DNA from: Aphrophora alni
Lineage: Eukaryota; Arthropoda; Insecta; Hemiptera; Aphrophoridae
Direction of reading: 5' to 3'
NCBI GenBank assembly: GCA_963513935.1
Contig: OY740774.1
Span: forward strand, 92,589,847-92,653,846
DNA length: 64,000 bases
The notes beneath the pieces were generated by a model. It was not told where the DNA came from, did no database searches, and worked only from the letters and a program-made list of their open reading frames with translations. Below are positions 1-10,334 of the stretch, piece after piece (position 1 is the stretch's first letter; each line of letters starts with the position of its first letter). The position numbers and the translations under genes are program-made.

Positions 1-904
1 ACTCGTCTTGTAGGAAAAAAAGTGTATGTTCTATGTTGTTGCTCATTAAAATTTACGTCACATTAAACATTTTAAATTATGAAAAAATAATTTTCTACCT
101 TTTAGAATAATAAAAACCAATGTTATTTCCATAGTTACATAATTTTCAATTCCAGAATAAGCAAAAGAAGACAACCAAGTGTTTTAGTTGTTTATTATTT
201 TATCCTGATTGAATATGATGACATATTACAAACAAAACTGTTCCTCTTCCCTGGCATCTTTAAATGCTATAATTACTATAACTCGTTTAAACCAGATACT
301 TAACGAAGTAATACAAAGTTGGTAAATGGATTGTGATGGTTTAATGATAAAACTGTTAGAAGTATGTTATTAGAATGAATTATATTTAGATGTATAAGAA
401 ATCCTAGCTAATAAAAGTTGCTTAAAAATAATCTAACAAACAATATTGTTGTTTTTTCAAAGTTTACTTTAATAATTTAAGGATAGTCCTGTCCGTAAAG
501 TATAAATCACGGATTATCAACGGAAATCCATGTTATATAATCGATTTGAATAAATGGTTTTAGATACCTTCATTTACCCTTAAATAGTGAAATGCATATG
601 GTTTTATTACCCATATTTATTGCAAGGAGTGTTTGTGTGAATCCAAAAATAATAACTTTAATTTGGGGTAAAGGTTCAATTCATCTCCTCAGTTTAACCA
701 CCTAGTTGTATGTGAATGGATAACTAACGATGTAGTTTAGATACTGAAACGTCCTCTTGTATTTTTGTTTACAATAAATTAAGTGTTTAATGTAAAACTG
801 GAAATTGCATTTTGTTATTTTACTTAAGAACAATCACTCTCTTTATACACTCCCGTTGATGTAAAAAATCAACAACAAATTAAATTTAATACATAGAAAT
901 GTGA
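1..904. other. AT-rich non-coding DNA
   Basis: No reading frame of plausible composition, no RNA gene and no clear repeat were seen. The sequence is of the same AT-rich type as most of the window. Confidence 0.6.
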
Positions 905-986
905 TCAAACTTTGTGGGAATCTACTGCAGATTTACATCTGACTTATTATTCAATTCACGTCCTTTGTTATTTTTTCTGTATCAGT

Positions 987-1050
<64 letters not shown>

Positions 1051-1190
1051 TCGAAACGTGGTTTGCTTTAGAAAGCAGTGGTATCATTGTGTTTTGAAAG
1101 GGTGATATTTGATTTATTGTTAACGACATCATTAGTGCCCATTCGTTATTGGCTGTGTTGAAATTATTTATTGCTAGAAATTTGATTGTT
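905..1190 (+). repeat. Dispersed repeat A, copy 1 (interrupted by a T tract)
   Basis: This stretch aligns in the same orientation with 3712-3892. Shared blocks include a run ending in cgtcctttgttatt, then gtatcagtg, then a gaaacgtg(g/a)tttgc block, then tgttttgaaag, then gatttattgtta, then ttgaaattattt. In this copy a pure 60-base T run sits where the other copy has a short mixed sequence. The two frames that run through it (912-1105) encode mostly poly-Phe and are not genes. The family is not recognised. Confidence 0.65.
988..1047 (+). repeat. Poly-T tract, 60 bases
   Basis: An uninterrupted run of 60 T lies inside dispersed repeat A. It could be the poly-A tail of a minus-strand retroposon or an expanded homopolymer. 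No target duplication or retroposon body is evident beside it. Confidence 0.95.
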
Positions 1191-3711
1191 ATTATAATTA
1201 GTTATTATTTCTATCGAGAACCTAGTTTATTTAAATATTTGTAATTGTTCGTCTGGGAAGACATAAAAATAGTGTTTCAAAAAGTACTTTGAAATTCAGT
1301 GTATTACCCTCATTTGCTTACCGTAGTGACTACGGTAAGATTCAAGCAGGTTCTCACATTTCTTAAGGTAGTGTTAATTTTAGATTTCTATTTCATTACT
1401 CCTATCAGGTCTCTCTTGACCAACTATTGTTCTCTTCCGACCCTGACCCAATTAGGGTATGAGAGGGTTCAGGTTATTTACGTTATACTCTTTTCCCTTT
1501 TTTTTCTTATAAAGCGACGGTAACCCAGAAATGTATGATCTTAATATAATATAATGATTATTTAGAAAGTTAATAACTTTAATGATTCATATACTGAAAA
1601 TGTTTTCATAATGGAGTTAAAATTTAATATGCTTTAGTTGGAGAATATTATATCACAGTTTTGCAGTCTAAAACTAGTACTACAATTTAAATTGTTTTTT
1701 TTTTATTGAAAATGCAAATAAGATATTGCTTCAGTTGTAAAGATTTGTTGAATATATAACCTAACATTTAGTATTCCTAATGGATTTTTTTCTACGTAAG
1801 TTAGTATTTAGGGGCGTAAACATAATGAGTGGCACCGCCATAGGTCACAATTTTTATTCACTTTTTTTCCGGTGGTTAAATTACTGCTCTGAAATATATA
1901 TTTATTTTATGTTCATATATAATCCATTTGTCTGTAAGACTCTTACTATTTCAAACTAATATACGAATCTCAAATGGTATTTCAGGTGTTTGCTACTACA
2001 AAAAAAATTGAATTTAGTCTTACAACATCACTTTTATATTAAGTACAAAATTGTAATTTAAAATGAAAAGCGAGTTCTTTAACAAATTGAAGAAAAAAAA
2101 CATACTTTTATAATAGATTTTATATTGCTAGTGTTTTATTCTTTAAAGAAATTACAAAATCAAACAATTTTATATATTAAAAAATATGTGACACCTTAAT
2201 TTTATAAGAACCTTTAAACACAAATCAATAAAATTATTATTTTAGTAGCCCTTTAAGTACTAACTATGTAAAACACGTTCTCAAATAAGCAGAGTATGTT
2301 TTATATATATTTACGATAAACACGGGCATACAATCACTTTAATGTTGTAAGTTCATTACCTTTCATCAATTGTTTATTTAAATCGGATGCGTGAAGTTAT
2401 TTCACTATTTAATTCTTCAAAATAACATCACTATGGTTTAGTTTCGAAAATATTCCTTAACTTTTATTATTTAATAAATGTATGATAAATAACTTTTTAT
2501 ATGGATAAAAATATAGCTTATTTCGAGATGTCTTCTTTCATCTATGAAAGTAAATAAAAAAAAATTAAAAAATTTAAATAAGATGTAATTTCTAAAAGTA
2601 AATTCTGATAACTATCATTGACACTAACGTTATAATTTGGCTTTTGCAATTTATGTAACACTGACAATGGCGACACTCTATGTGAATCAAGTTTGATTAT
2701 TACAAAATATTTTGTTTGAATCTGTTTCCACTTATTGTTCTAACAAAATGCTCTTTGTATTTTTAATAACATTTGTAATTACGTCCACTTTTGTAGTATA
2801 ATGTCAACAATTTTAAATTATTAGAATAAAGTCCACAGTGGTTTTTTATTTGTATGTTTATTCCACGACATTCTAAGTCACGTCAAAAACAGAAACTTAG
2901 AGAATCTATACCAGGTGATGACGCCAAGTATTTATCCGACAAAGTTTATGATAATGAATACATTCTCTGTTACAGTAATGTTACATTTATTACAACACAC
3001 AAAGCTTAGTCAAGTTCATATAATATAGCCTAATTATAAAATTTTAATTGTAATAAAATGTTAATGAAAAGTTGATTACTATACGCTAACCAAATAATAA
3101 AATGTCAACATGTAAAACCAGAGTTTGGATTTAATTAAACCCTTAATCAACGAAAAGTGTTTTAATTTCAATATGTTCATGTCTGGTCAATTTATAACGG
3201 TTAGTACACCTGATCTGCATTCATGAGCTGCAGAATAAATATATTAAATATTTTGGGTAAAATTAATAGTAGTAATACTTGATTTTTCGAATCTAAATGA
3301 TAATAAAACAAAAATTGAACCGATACTACAGGGTTTCAGAACTATGCATTTATTACAACCATCTCCATTTCGTTTTTTACTCTTTTCTTTGTGTAGTCTT
3401 GGGCTATCTCCCCATCTATCTCCTTACTTAACTGATACCTCAAGACTAAGTTTAGTTCTCTTCAAATCCTAATCAATTCGATGGCTATTAGTCTTTATTT
3501 TTAAACATCAGAAAAAGATAAGTGTTGATAGTAAACTATACGCATTCATTTGTATTATTGAAACTTTTTTGTTTAAACTAATTGTTTTATGTGGAAAATC
3601 TACTCAATAATAACATTATTATTATTACTCATAATAACGCAGTAATTGAAGGTAACCAGATATAAATACATAAATAAAATTAAAACTTTAGTTTTTGGGG
3701 GAAAAAACTGT
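1191..3711. other. AT-rich non-coding DNA
   Basis: Apart from the short dispersed repeat at 1379-1447, nothing is recognisable here. The open frame at 1299-1523 has no recognisable domain and ends in low-complexity sequence. Confidence 0.5.
1379..1447 (+). repeat. Dispersed repeat B, copy 1
   Basis: A core containing cctatcaggtctctcttgac followed by caacta and tctcttccgaccct recurs as a reverse complement at 3999-4072 and, more diverged, at 25742-25784 and (reverse) around 47408-47430. The family is not recognised. It may be a relic of one transposon. Confidence 0.55.
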
Positions 3712-3892
3712 GAACATGTACAGTAACTTTGCATTTGATTTATTATTCAGATCTCGTCCTTTGTTATTTGTATGTATCAGTGAGTTTCATTGAATATGGA
3801 AACGTGATTTGCACTACAGATCAGTTTTTATTCTGTTTTGAAAGCCTGATTTTGATTTATTGTTATTGAAATTATTTTTTCGCAAATTTATA
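3712..3892 (+). repeat. Dispersed repeat A, copy 2
   Basis: Direct-orientation partner of 905-1190, matching over several 10-20 bp blocks. It lacks the 60-base T run, which suggests the T run was added after the copies separated. Confidence 0.6.
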
Positions 3893-3998
3893 TTGTCCGT
3901 ATTGAGCACATTGATTTACTTCTTGTTTTTATGTTTGTCATCATCGCCTTAAAAATGAAATTAAAATAAATACACTTACCTCTTGAATATTGTAACAA

Positions 3999-4072
3999 CG
4001 AAAGGGTTGGAAGAGAACAAGATTATTTCAAGAGATATCTGATAGGAATGATGAAATAGAAGAGTCTACTAC
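3999..4072 (-). repeat. Dispersed repeat B, copy 2 (inverted)
   Basis: The reverse complement reads tctatttcatcattcctatc, then agatatctcttga, then ttgttctcttccaaccct. It follows 1379-1447 in the same order with scattered substitutions. Confidence 0.55.
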
Positions 4073-4269
4073 CAAAATACATTAAAAATATATTGACACA
4101 GCTGGGCACCCCCAGGGTTACCACAAACGTAATAGAACTACAGAGGGTTGAACAGATTTATGATTTTATGAAATTTACTTTATGGGTTTTCTTCTAACAA
4201 ATATTCTAAACACATGCACTATTATAATTTTTAAAACCGATAAAACCCGTACACGGTTTTCAAAGAATG

Positions 4270-4412
4270 CCATATATTATATGAATTTGTGAAAATGATA
4301 TTAGTTATAACAAATCATTTTGTTTTTCTGAATGATTTTTCTAACGAAATTTATTATTTGGATTTATAAATTTATAGTAGATTACAGTCCTATGTTTAAT
4401 TTATTTCACTCA
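4270..4412 (+). repeat. Dispersed repeat C, copy 1
   Basis: This segment is the reverse complement of 18702-18843 at roughly 90% identity by eye. Shared blocks include tagttataacaaatcatttt, gaatgatttttctaacgaaa and tttattatttggatttataa. The similarity stops abruptly on both sides, as expected for an inserted repeat. Confidence 0.75.
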
Positions 4413-4655
4413 GTTGTGGAAAGTTATTGTTTAGATTAGTATACATATTGTTGATTTAAATATATAGGCTATGCATTTGTAACTACTTTAGTGATTAATA
4501 TACATTTGCAAAATTTAAACCCATGTTATATATTTGTATTTACAAACCAATGTATATAAACATTATAAAATGTAATTTATGCCTGAAATCGATGACTTTA
4601 TAATATACTTATTTATAGAGTTTATTTTGCATCCCAAAAAAAGTAGATCTACAAT

Positions 4656-4681
4656 ATAATATATATATATATATATATATA
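4656..4681 (+). repeat. (TA)n microsatellite
   Basis: Alternating T and A for about 26 bases, directly before dispersed repeat D. Confidence 0.85.
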
Positions 4682-4811
4682 TTTGCGAGGTTCATTACAC
4701 CAAGATTTAATATAACCATGTCGTAAATTACTATATTCATTTCCCATCACATCTAAAGTTGTTTTCAAACTTGGTAGACAAAGTTCAGAACTTTACCTTT
4801 GTTTTGAAACA
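4682..4811 (+). repeat. Dispersed repeat D, copy 1
   Basis: It aligns in the same orientation with 17122-17257 through blocks such as ttacaccaa/ttgcaccaaa, gtcg(t/c)aaattact, aaagttgtt and cagaac followed by ttttgaaaca. Both copies lie downstream of a (TA)n array, which may be part of the repeat. Confidence 0.55.
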
Positions 4812-6083
4812 GATGATTTGAACAAGTTATTAAGTAGTGTGAAAACTTTTGAGCTTGAAATTAATTGAAGTTGATAGGAGTGATGTGGTATATTATTTAA
4901 TATTTGTAGCGCATATGTAAGATTTAACGATTTAACATTGGTGGCTTAAAGATCACTTGTAGAGTAATTTGCATCCAATTAACTTCAAATATCATCTCGA
5001 TTAGAGGCGTTTGTCCTTGCAAGAGAGCAATTTTTTTATGGGTTGTACGACCGTGGTGATATTTTGTTGTTGTCATTGGTTTCATTTTTCACTGGAGGCA
5101 TTCAAAGTCTTCTGGTGAAATAATGGCCTTAAGGTTTTTATCCTAAACTCTCCCCCCCCGCGCTATTGCGTAGTAGTAGCATAGTAATATTTCAAGTCTC
5201 TCCCATCCTCAGATGATATCATAAATGCAAATGAATGTTAACGGGTATTTTATTGGGGTATTTCCGTTGTGATGTAGTAATGTTTGCGGTTACTTTAGAT
5301 GTTTACAATAAAAATATCAAAATAGATAATATTATACAGTCAATATTTGTAAGTAATTAATTTAAAAAGTTTATTTTAATGGTGGGAAATTGAGTCATTG
5401 GTACCGGGTAAAATCTTTTATTTCAGTTTTGAGATATTACATTTTTATAAAAAATATATATTAATAATTAAGTAGTATGGTAAAATTTGTTACGTAATTG
5501 GTATAATGGGGTCAAATGTGACTACATATTTTTTATTCTATACGGGAAAAAAATATGTTTAAAATAAAACGACGACATTTCTAAAAACACACGTAATTGA
5601 AAATAATTAGATAATTACAAAACAGAAAATCCAAAATACTATTCTTCATATCAATAAATGCATAAATGTTATCTTTTTTTTTTTTTTTTTTTAATTATTC
5701 TAATTCCATAGTAATATTACCCTTAAAACTTACAAAGTTTAACATTATAATTTTAATATTATAGAGACTTTAAATAGGTTATATCTGCTATGTGCTCCAT
5801 GGTGTATTTGAGTAACACTCTAAAGTCTATTTACTTAACAGCATACAAAATCCATAATGCTTCTTGAATTTGTTCTCTGTTGAAATATTACAAGAGAGAC
5901 TGATAACCCGTTCGAAATGGCTGCTGCTTCCATTTTTTATATCTAAAAAGTAAAATAATTTAAAAAATAACAGCCGTCTTGAAACTTTTGTTGGATCTGA
6001 TTGGTTATTATTTAAAAAAAGTTTTTTACTTTATTAAGTACCATGCCAAATTATAATTCAATATGTCAAACTGTTCTGATCTA

Positions 6084-6147
<64 letters not shown>

Positions 6148-6386
6148 ATTGATCTAATTTACATGTGACTGAACGAGTTAAAGTTGTAGTTGCGATTTGG
6201 ATGAATTTTAAACTTTCATCTCATGTTACTGGTAAATATATAAACACATATTAATTTAAAAGTTAAAACATAGTTTGAAGTAAATAATTTAAAATTAGAG
6301 TACTTTGTTTTAAATAGCTTTATCATGATCAGTTATCTAAAAAGAAGATCTGTTGTTCACACCTAGATGTAGTAAGGAGAAACATA
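4812..6386. other. AT-rich non-coding DNA with a (TA)n array
   Basis: No gene was seen. A (TA)n array of about 55 bases lies at 6090-6144, a C run at 5151-5159 and a short T run near 5673-5691. The end of this segment is the left flank of the LTR element. Confidence 0.5.
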
Positions 6387-6390
6387 AGGG
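6387..6390 (+). other. Left target-site duplication (AGGG)
   Basis: AGGG stands just before the first LTR and again just after the third LTR at 16200-16203. No other LTR junction shows it, so the whole 9.8-kb structure has a single pair of outer duplications. Confidence 0.7.
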
Positions 6391-7824
6391 TGTAGCATTC
6401 AAATTCAAATAAGCACATCTGCAAAAATTTCATTAACTCGTTTTCCACATACTACTTCCGTCGCTTGACAGATGCTGCCACCCGGCGAGATCATCCAAAA
6501 CTAATCATCATATGACATAGGAGGCCAAAGTACAACGGCAATACAGCCCACCTGCTCTAACATCCGTTATCTAGTCTACCGGTAGTCACTCACAATGCCT
6601 GACTTTTTCTTTACATCGTTACGTTAGATATAATAATCTCTCTTGATTCTCAAAATCCTGCTTCAGTCTTCAACGATGCTTAATCAACAGTTTCTGTGCG
6701 TTTTAGTCTATAATGTTAATTAAATCATTATTTTCACGGCACAAGCTTACGTGATCTGCGACAGGATTTTCCAGGTACAGATTTTATCATATTTTAAATT
6801 TTTGTTAATGCTTTAAAATAATTTATTGATTATCATGTATTCTTTAAAATATGTATTTCATGTTTTATTTAATATTCAATGTTCTTTTGAAACTCAATGA
6901 TTATAAAAATTTTCTTTTGTTAAAACATACTTTACAAAACCTTGCAAAGGCACATTTTGAGTTTTGAACAATTATGTGAAATATGTGCAAACTAATGTTG
7001 AACTTTAAATGATCAAAATATCTTATTGAACATGTCAAATATAAAACAATTGGAGAAATCTGTTCTAAATCAGAAAATTTCGTTTTACAGACCTTGCAGA
7101 TCTTTGCAAGTCTTATACAAGCTTTGTTTCAAACAAATTAAATATATATAAATAGATTTATAATCATCTAAGAAGCTTTTAAGTACAATCTTAACGAATT
7201 TCTGTTATACAATCAATTTTCTTTGATTTTGACAAATAACCAGATATTTTCTTTAATAATGAACATTAATGCTAAAACATATCTGATTTTGTACAAGACG
7301 CTAAAAAACATGTTTTTTGCCATAGCTAATATGCTGGTAGAAGAAACACAGCTAAAGATCTAAACATGTTTCGTCCTGTTAACAAAACACGTTTTATCCA
7401 ACATAGCTTCAGAGTTTCACGTGCACAAAAGTGATATTACAAAACTGACTTTATAGAACCCTAATTAAACTCATATTGTATATGTGCCTAAATTTATTTC
7501 AGCGAATATGTTTTCTTAAAAAAAACTATCTTTTAGATGTAGACTTGTGTAATTAATTATAAAATATATAAAATATTTATTGGGTGGAGCCTGCATGCAA
7601 ACTTTCGGTCCTAACAGCCTCCCAGAGGTTATTGTCTAAATTAAAATAATTGACGTCAATTAATAAAACTTAATATTCAAAATTTTCTTTTTTTAAAATA
7701 AACTTCTCTTTTTATAATAAATTCTTTATCTAAAATATATATATATTTATTAACCAATATAGCATTTAAGTAATTTATAAAATAAGTAATATTATGTAAC
7801 CTTTTTTTTTTTAACTTATCATTT

Positions 7825-8172
7825 CATAAATTAAAAAGGGGGGAATAAATATCAGTATCTTTTCATCTTTTTTTTATTTTGTAATTTTTACATTTAAGGG
7901 CGTATAATCTTTTTTTTTTTTGGATTAATTATAATCCTGATAATTGTTAAGCTGTGCTCATTGTTTTTGTTAAATTTTGTAACGATAAAATATATAAACT
8001 AAAAAGGGGGGATAAATCTTCAGAATCTATTGACTAATTTTTTTTATTTAAATTATAATATTTTGTATTAAGGGCATATAACTTTACTAATTGTAAGATT
8101 GTTAATCATAAGCTGTTTATGATAATTTTGTCTCAGGATGTATTTCTCAGTTGTAAATGATAAAATCTGAAA
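7825..8172 (+). repeat. Diverged tandem duplication inside the LTR
   Basis: Two units of about 174 bp follow one another. Each opens with aaaaagggggg then ataaat, has aagggc(g/a)tata about 65 bases later, then taagctgt, and closes with gataaaat. The same structure recurs in LTR 2 (about 11769-12116) and LTR 3 (about 15716-16062), so the duplication predates the family's amplification. It spans the likely U3-R region and may hold promoter elements. Confidence 0.7.
7991..7997 (+). promoter_or_regulatory. Possible LTR TATA box
   Basis: TATATAA stands just upstream of an aaaaagggggg block, about 193 bases before the AATAAA signal. If used, transcripts would start near 8020. In such AT-rich DNA this is weak evidence. 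Confidence 0.25.
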
Positions 8173-8189
8173 CGCCGAAATTTTGTTTC

Positions 8190-8195
8190 AATAAA
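8190..8195 (+). promoter_or_regulatory. LTR 1 polyadenylation signal
   Basis: AATAAA lies 115 bases before the LTR end and is followed by a T/G-rich stretch (tttgtttttgtctttt) of the kind found downstream of cleavage sites. This would place U5 at about 100 bases. Confidence 0.5.
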
Positions 8196-8316
8196 CTTGA
8201 GCCTTGTTAATCACTAAATTTGTTTTTGTCTTTTAATTTTTTTTTTTTAATTTCTAAACATTGTTACCATTTTGGTTCCGCCTTTCTTAAATTTAAGTCC
8301 CCTGGTAACATGTTTC

Positions 8317-8332
8317 TGGTAGCAGAGCGTGG
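8317..8332 (+). other. Primer binding site, initiator tRNA-Met type (copy 1)
   Basis: TGGTAGCAGAGCGTGG lies six bases after the LTR end. The complement of the 3' end of animal initiator tRNA-Met, recalled as TGGTAGCAGAGGATGG, matches at 14 of 16 positions, including the first 11. This is the site where minus-strand DNA synthesis would start. Confidence 0.85.
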
Positions 8333-10197
8333 TTTTCTTTAAATTCTAGTGTGTTTTTCTCTAAATTATAAAGTCGTTGATTCTAGATTCTAGTGTGGTT
8401 AAATTAAATTATAGAGTTGTTAATTTAAATTTTGGAACCGTAGTTAATTTTCAAAATTTTGCATTGGAACTATCTAAATTTAAATTCAAAATTATCTTTG
8501 TTAAACAAGGCTCATTTTTATGTTTTGCAGCTTTTTCAAATACTGCACAACTGTTGCTGATGAAATTTTTTTTATTTAGTTTAAATATTTAAATCTCTAT
8601 AAATCTATAGTCTCTTTTTTTATTATTTATTTATTTTTATAAACACTTACACAAAAACTTCTAAACGAATTTCGATAAAATTTTTTTTTTATTATTTTGT
8701 CTGCTTAAATATTTTTTTTTATATATATATATATATTCACATACACTTCAGTCTAGTCATTCACTGAATTTGATCCAGACAGCGGGGTCATTCGGGAATT
8801 CCAAAAAAAATTTAAATAAATAATAAAACCCAAAAATAGTTAGAAACAAAAAAAAAAAACAAAAAAAATATTCAAAATTTCCTTCAAAAATTTTCTCGAG
8901 TTCTCTTTCGCTTGTCTGTACTAATTCATACTTACACACACACATATACACAACAACTACACTACATATAATTCTTGAGTCTTTCTCTGGCTCTTTCATT
9001 TTTTGCATCATCTTAAAAGAAATTTTTTTTTTAAATTACTTGGTTTATTTTTTTTAATAATTATCAGCAACAGTTAAGATGGCAGTGGACTGGTTGATGC
9101 AGATGGTGGCACTTGTTTAATAGTTAACTGGAATGCTGAACACTCTTTAATAATATATCATTGTGTGCTAAATTTTCTTTTCCAAATTTATAGGGGCCCA
9201 GTTTTGTATGTAGGACAACATGGTTGGCCTGTTTGTCTATTCTTTAAATTATTCGGTTGTTCGTCTTTTATTATTAGCAGGTCAACATGTTGGTTCCTTA
9301 TTTAGTTTGTTTAGGGTTGAGAAAACCGGAGTTTTTTTTTTTTTTTTTTTTGTCATGGGTCACCTTTTATATACATTCATCTTGGTACCATCTCTTTTGC
9401 TACACCTTTTCTTTTTACACTTCTTTCTTTTGTACATTTTTTTTTTAACACTTAAAAATTTTGATGAAATTTTTTTTTTACACTTTTTTTTTGATTAATT
9501 TAATTTCCTTTTTTTTTGGGGCACATGATTAAAGATACACATATAAGACCTTAAGTCAACTACAAGCCCTGCTTTGCGCAGCAGAAAATTCTTTTGACTC
9601 CCCAACGTTTCATACTGCTTCTTTGTTTATTTTTCAAATGGATTATTTGTTTAGACCCTTCAAAATTCTTTTTTCTCACGGAAATTGTTAAGAGCCGTGA
9701 ATAGTTTAAATTTCTCTTCGTATGGGAGAAGAGGAATTTAAAAATAACGACGCTGAGCATGATCTGACCTAATTGGCTTCAGGAGTTTTTTTTTTATTTT
9801 TATTTATTTTTGTAATTTAATGTAAAGGTCGGCTCAGAGGATACTCCCCCCCGTCTGAGTCCGGCCTTTCCTGTAAGTCCAATGTGCGATGCACATTCCC
9901 TCCCCAGTCCCCGGAGTGGTCACCTCCACTTGGTATTCCCGAGGTGCCACTCCACCCCTTTTCCCCACGTACCTTAGAGTACAAAGTCAGTTCATGCACA
10001 GCAATGTCGACCTTTGCGTCACCCTTCAGCTCTTTCTGTCCGGGGCTTGTCCCAATGATAGGTGGGAAGAGCTGAGACGCTATAGAAATTTCAAAATTTA
10101 ATAAGTAAGTGCCGAAGGAGGCTACACCCTAGAGTGGTGATTATTAAAGCATTATGAAGCGTTGTTTCTATCAGGTGCCCCGTTTCAAAATTTTGTA

Positions 10198-10290
10198 GGA
10201 GGCCCTTCTGGCCCCTTCCTTAGAATCCTTTTGGAGGCCCTTCTGGCCCTTTGTCCCTTTTTTAAAATTTTGCGGGAGGCCCTTCTGGCC
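10198..10290 (+). repeat. Triplicated GGAGGCCCTTCTGGCC motif (copy 1)
   Basis: The same 16-mer occurs at 10198-10213, 10233-10248 and 10275-10290, close to the polypurine tract. Each can fold GGCC against GGCC around a CTTCT loop; the third extends to a 6-bp GAGGCC/GGCCTC stem. Flanking sequence is partly repeated as well (aaaattttg before the first and third). Its role is unknown. Confidence 0.85.
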
Positions 10291-10321
10291 TCTTTTCTTT
10301 TCCACTCTAACTCCGTCTTTC

Positions 10322-10333
10322 GGGGGGGGAGAG
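10322..10333 (+). other. Polypurine tract before LTR 2
   Basis: Eight G followed by AGAG, then C and the LTR start TGT. The position fits the plus-strand primer of an LTR retroelement. The copy before LTR 3 has ten G. Confidence 0.8.
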
Positions 10334-10334
10334 C

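Larger units (their letters stand above)
6391..8310 (+). repeat. LTR 1 (5' LTR)
   Basis: 1,920 bp, beginning TGTAGCATTC and ending CCTGGTAACA. It is nearly identical to LTR 2 and LTR 3; one difference from both is a G within the attgattatc block near 6827, where the others have A. It carries a diverged internal tandem duplication (about 7825-8172), a possible TATA box (TATATAA, 7991-7997) and AATAAA at 8190-8195. Confidence 0.95.
8311..10334 (+). other. Internal domain 1, no coding capacity
   Basis: 2,024 bp between LTR 1 and LTR 2. It is T-rich and broken by long homopolymers, with a more GC-rich block at about 9825-10075 and three GGCC-containing repeats near the 3' end. A 14-codon frame beginning aagATGG at about 9078 has a fair start context, but nothing longer is gene-like. 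The frames at 8377-8592, 8757-9011, 9220-9498, 9560-9760 and 9817-9999 match no domain I recognise. The sequence equals internal domain 2 except for homopolymer lengths. Confidence 0.85.

Noticed and set aside
912..1105. Two overlapping plus-strand ORFs of 61-63 codons
   Set aside because: Both exist only because a 60-base T run encodes poly-Phe.
9817..10101. Overlapping ORFs on both strands in the GC-richer block of the LTR element's internal domain (repeated at 13761-14045)
   Set aside because: Several frames are open at once because the block is GC-richer. None shows gag, zinc-knuckle or other retroelement motifs, and all are 60-70 codons.
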